NCBI GenBank assembly: GCA_937916025.1 | Contig: CALGGX010000336.1 | Span: 1-14,443, forward strand | Reading direction: 5' to 3' | Length of the DNA stretch: 14,443 nt | Source: an uncultured Selenomonadales bacterium | GTDB lineage: Bacteria > Bacillota_C > Negativicutes > Selenomonadales > Selenomonadaceae | Shown: in pieces, positions 13,733 through 14,443 of the stretch | Position numbering within the stretch: the first letter of the stretch is position 1 | How the letters are laid out: every line of letters starts with the position of its first letter | Position numbers and translations under genes: made by a program | Notes under the pieces: model-generated | What the model was told of the DNA's origin: nothing | Database searches by the model: none | The model's input: only the letters and a program-made list of their open reading frames with translations

Positions 13733-14443
13733 TTAACCTGCTTGTTTGCAGATGAGATCGAATTGAATAGGGGAAGCGGAGATGGTGACGGTCAAAGGCT
13801 TATCGTCGACAGCGCGGAGAATGAAGGTTTGATGCCCGATGTCGAAGCGACTGTTGGTTGTGTAAGACTCGGAATTGTCGATGAAGACGGGCAGTTTAAT
13901 GCCCAAGTGCCGTGAAAAAGTACGAAGGATGTCGAGAGAAGCTTGGAATTTTTCGCCGGAGGAGAGGTTGTCAAAGTCGACGCCGTGCATGGTAGGTTCG
14001 CAAACGTCTTTGATGTTGCCGTTCTGGCAAGTCACAAAGAGTTTGAATGATACGAAGTGGAAGAGACGATTGATGGCGTCCTCGATGAGTCTGATTTTGG
14101 TGTTTTGAAACTCGTTGGCGAGGAAGAGAATCCGCTCGTAATCGGCAAGAGCGGCAGCGAGAGATTTTTCGTCGGCATTGAGAGCATCGATGCGCCCCTT
14201 GATGTTGTCAGCCTGAGCAAGGCGATTGATGTCGCGAAGTCGCTCGTTCTTGATTTGTTGAAAGAGAGCGATCGGGAGAGGTTGTTTGCAAGTCGGGCAC
14301 TCGCCGCCGGATTGATTGCGAACGGCGACAAACTCTTGCCGCAAAGCAATAAGTTTCTCGTCGGCGCGCGCGATCTTCTGCTGAAAGTGCTCGATATTGC
14401 GTCTGATACCGACAGCACGATTGGGATCGGAAGTTGACTTGAG
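13733..14443 (-). CDS. Rad50/SbcC-like ATPase, C-terminal part (5' end beyond right edge)
   Basis: The frame is open to the window edge, giving 236 residues. An apparent start at 14344 is an internal TTG, not a start. The visible order is: end of one coiled coil (NIEHFQQKIARADEKLIAL), a CPTCKQPLP zinc-hook motif (C49/C52 of the visible part), a second coiled coil (NERLRDINRLAQADNIKGRIDALNADEKSLAAALADYE, split by nothing obvious), then the ABC lobe with signature LSSGE (160-164) and Walker B-like LPVFIDNSES (184-193). This is the Rad50/SbcC/SMC-type layout. Such ATPases often precede recT in Firmicutes phages and probably help process DNA ends. The Walker A half should lie to the right of the window. 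Confidence 0.82.
   Translation of the reverse strand, partial: LKSTSDPNRAVGIRRNIEHFQQKIARADEKLIALRQEFVAVRNQSGGECPTCKQPLPIALFQQIKNERLRDINRLAQADNIKGRIDALNADEKSLAAALADYERILFLANEFQNTKIRLIEDAINRLFHFVSFKLFVTCQNGNIKDVCEPTMHGVDFDNLSSGEKFQASLDILRTFSRHLGIKLPVFIDNSESYTTNSRFDIGHQTFILRAVDDKPLTVTISASPIQFDLICKQAG

Noticed and set aside
12831..13736. 301-codon plus-strand frame opposite recT
   Set aside because: It is antisense to a clear RecT protein, and its Val/Gly/Glu-rich product follows from the purine-rich plus strand. No ribosome site or recognisable domain.
14342..14344. Start of the Rad50/SbcC-like gene at 14344
   Set aside because: The codon is TTG, there is no suitable ribosome site, and the same frame continues upstream as coiled coil to the window edge, so the gene is truncated by the window and does not start here.

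Overview
The window is a contiguous piece of a tailed bacteriophage or prophage. Every supportable gene lies on the minus strand, so transcription runs from high to low coordinates. Packing is tight, with several stop/start overlaps (ATGA at 11462-11465, TAATG at 4028-4032, ATGAGTAA at 112-119) and strong AGGAGG-type Shine-Dalgarno sites. One of these, ahead of the small terminase gene, is AAAGGAGGTG. This fits a Firmicutes-type (possibly gut) host, but nothing in the window fixes the host genus. No integrase, repressor, tRNA, CRISPR array or insertion sequence was found.

Reading in the direction of transcription, the early/replication block (14443-7801) encodes the C-terminal part of a Rad50/SbcC-like ATPase with a CPTC zinc hook, a RecT annealing protein, a metallo-beta-lactamase-fold hydrolase, a 52-residue membrane protein, an unknown 109-residue protein with a TTG start, a RusA Holliday-junction resolvase, a small four-cysteine zinc protein, and a 1015-residue PrimPol-helicase. 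Together these form a recombination-dependent replication kit. No recognisable exonuclease or SSB lies in the window.

A 548-bp gene-free region (7253-7800) separates this block from the late genes. It carries 12 copies of the octamer GGCGTTAC in two mostly opposed clusters, a 23-bp inverted repeat with one mismatch, five tandem 12-bp repeats and a DnaA-box-like 9-mer. The G/C and purine skew of the plus strand flips across this region although gene orientation does not change. I interpret it as a bidirectional replication origin. On that reading the early genes are transcribed head-on to the fork, and their mRNA is pyrimidine-rich.

The late block (7252-1) encodes a possible ArpU/RinA-like late regulator, small and large terminase subunits, a 58-residue unknown, a head-tail adaptor, a propeller-like tail hub/stabilisation protein, a large repetitive tail fibre, and the start of a polyproline-containing protein that runs off the left edge. 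The adaptor and hub suggest a short-tailed (podovirus-like) virion. Unusually, no portal or capsid gene lies between the large terminase and the tail-connector genes.
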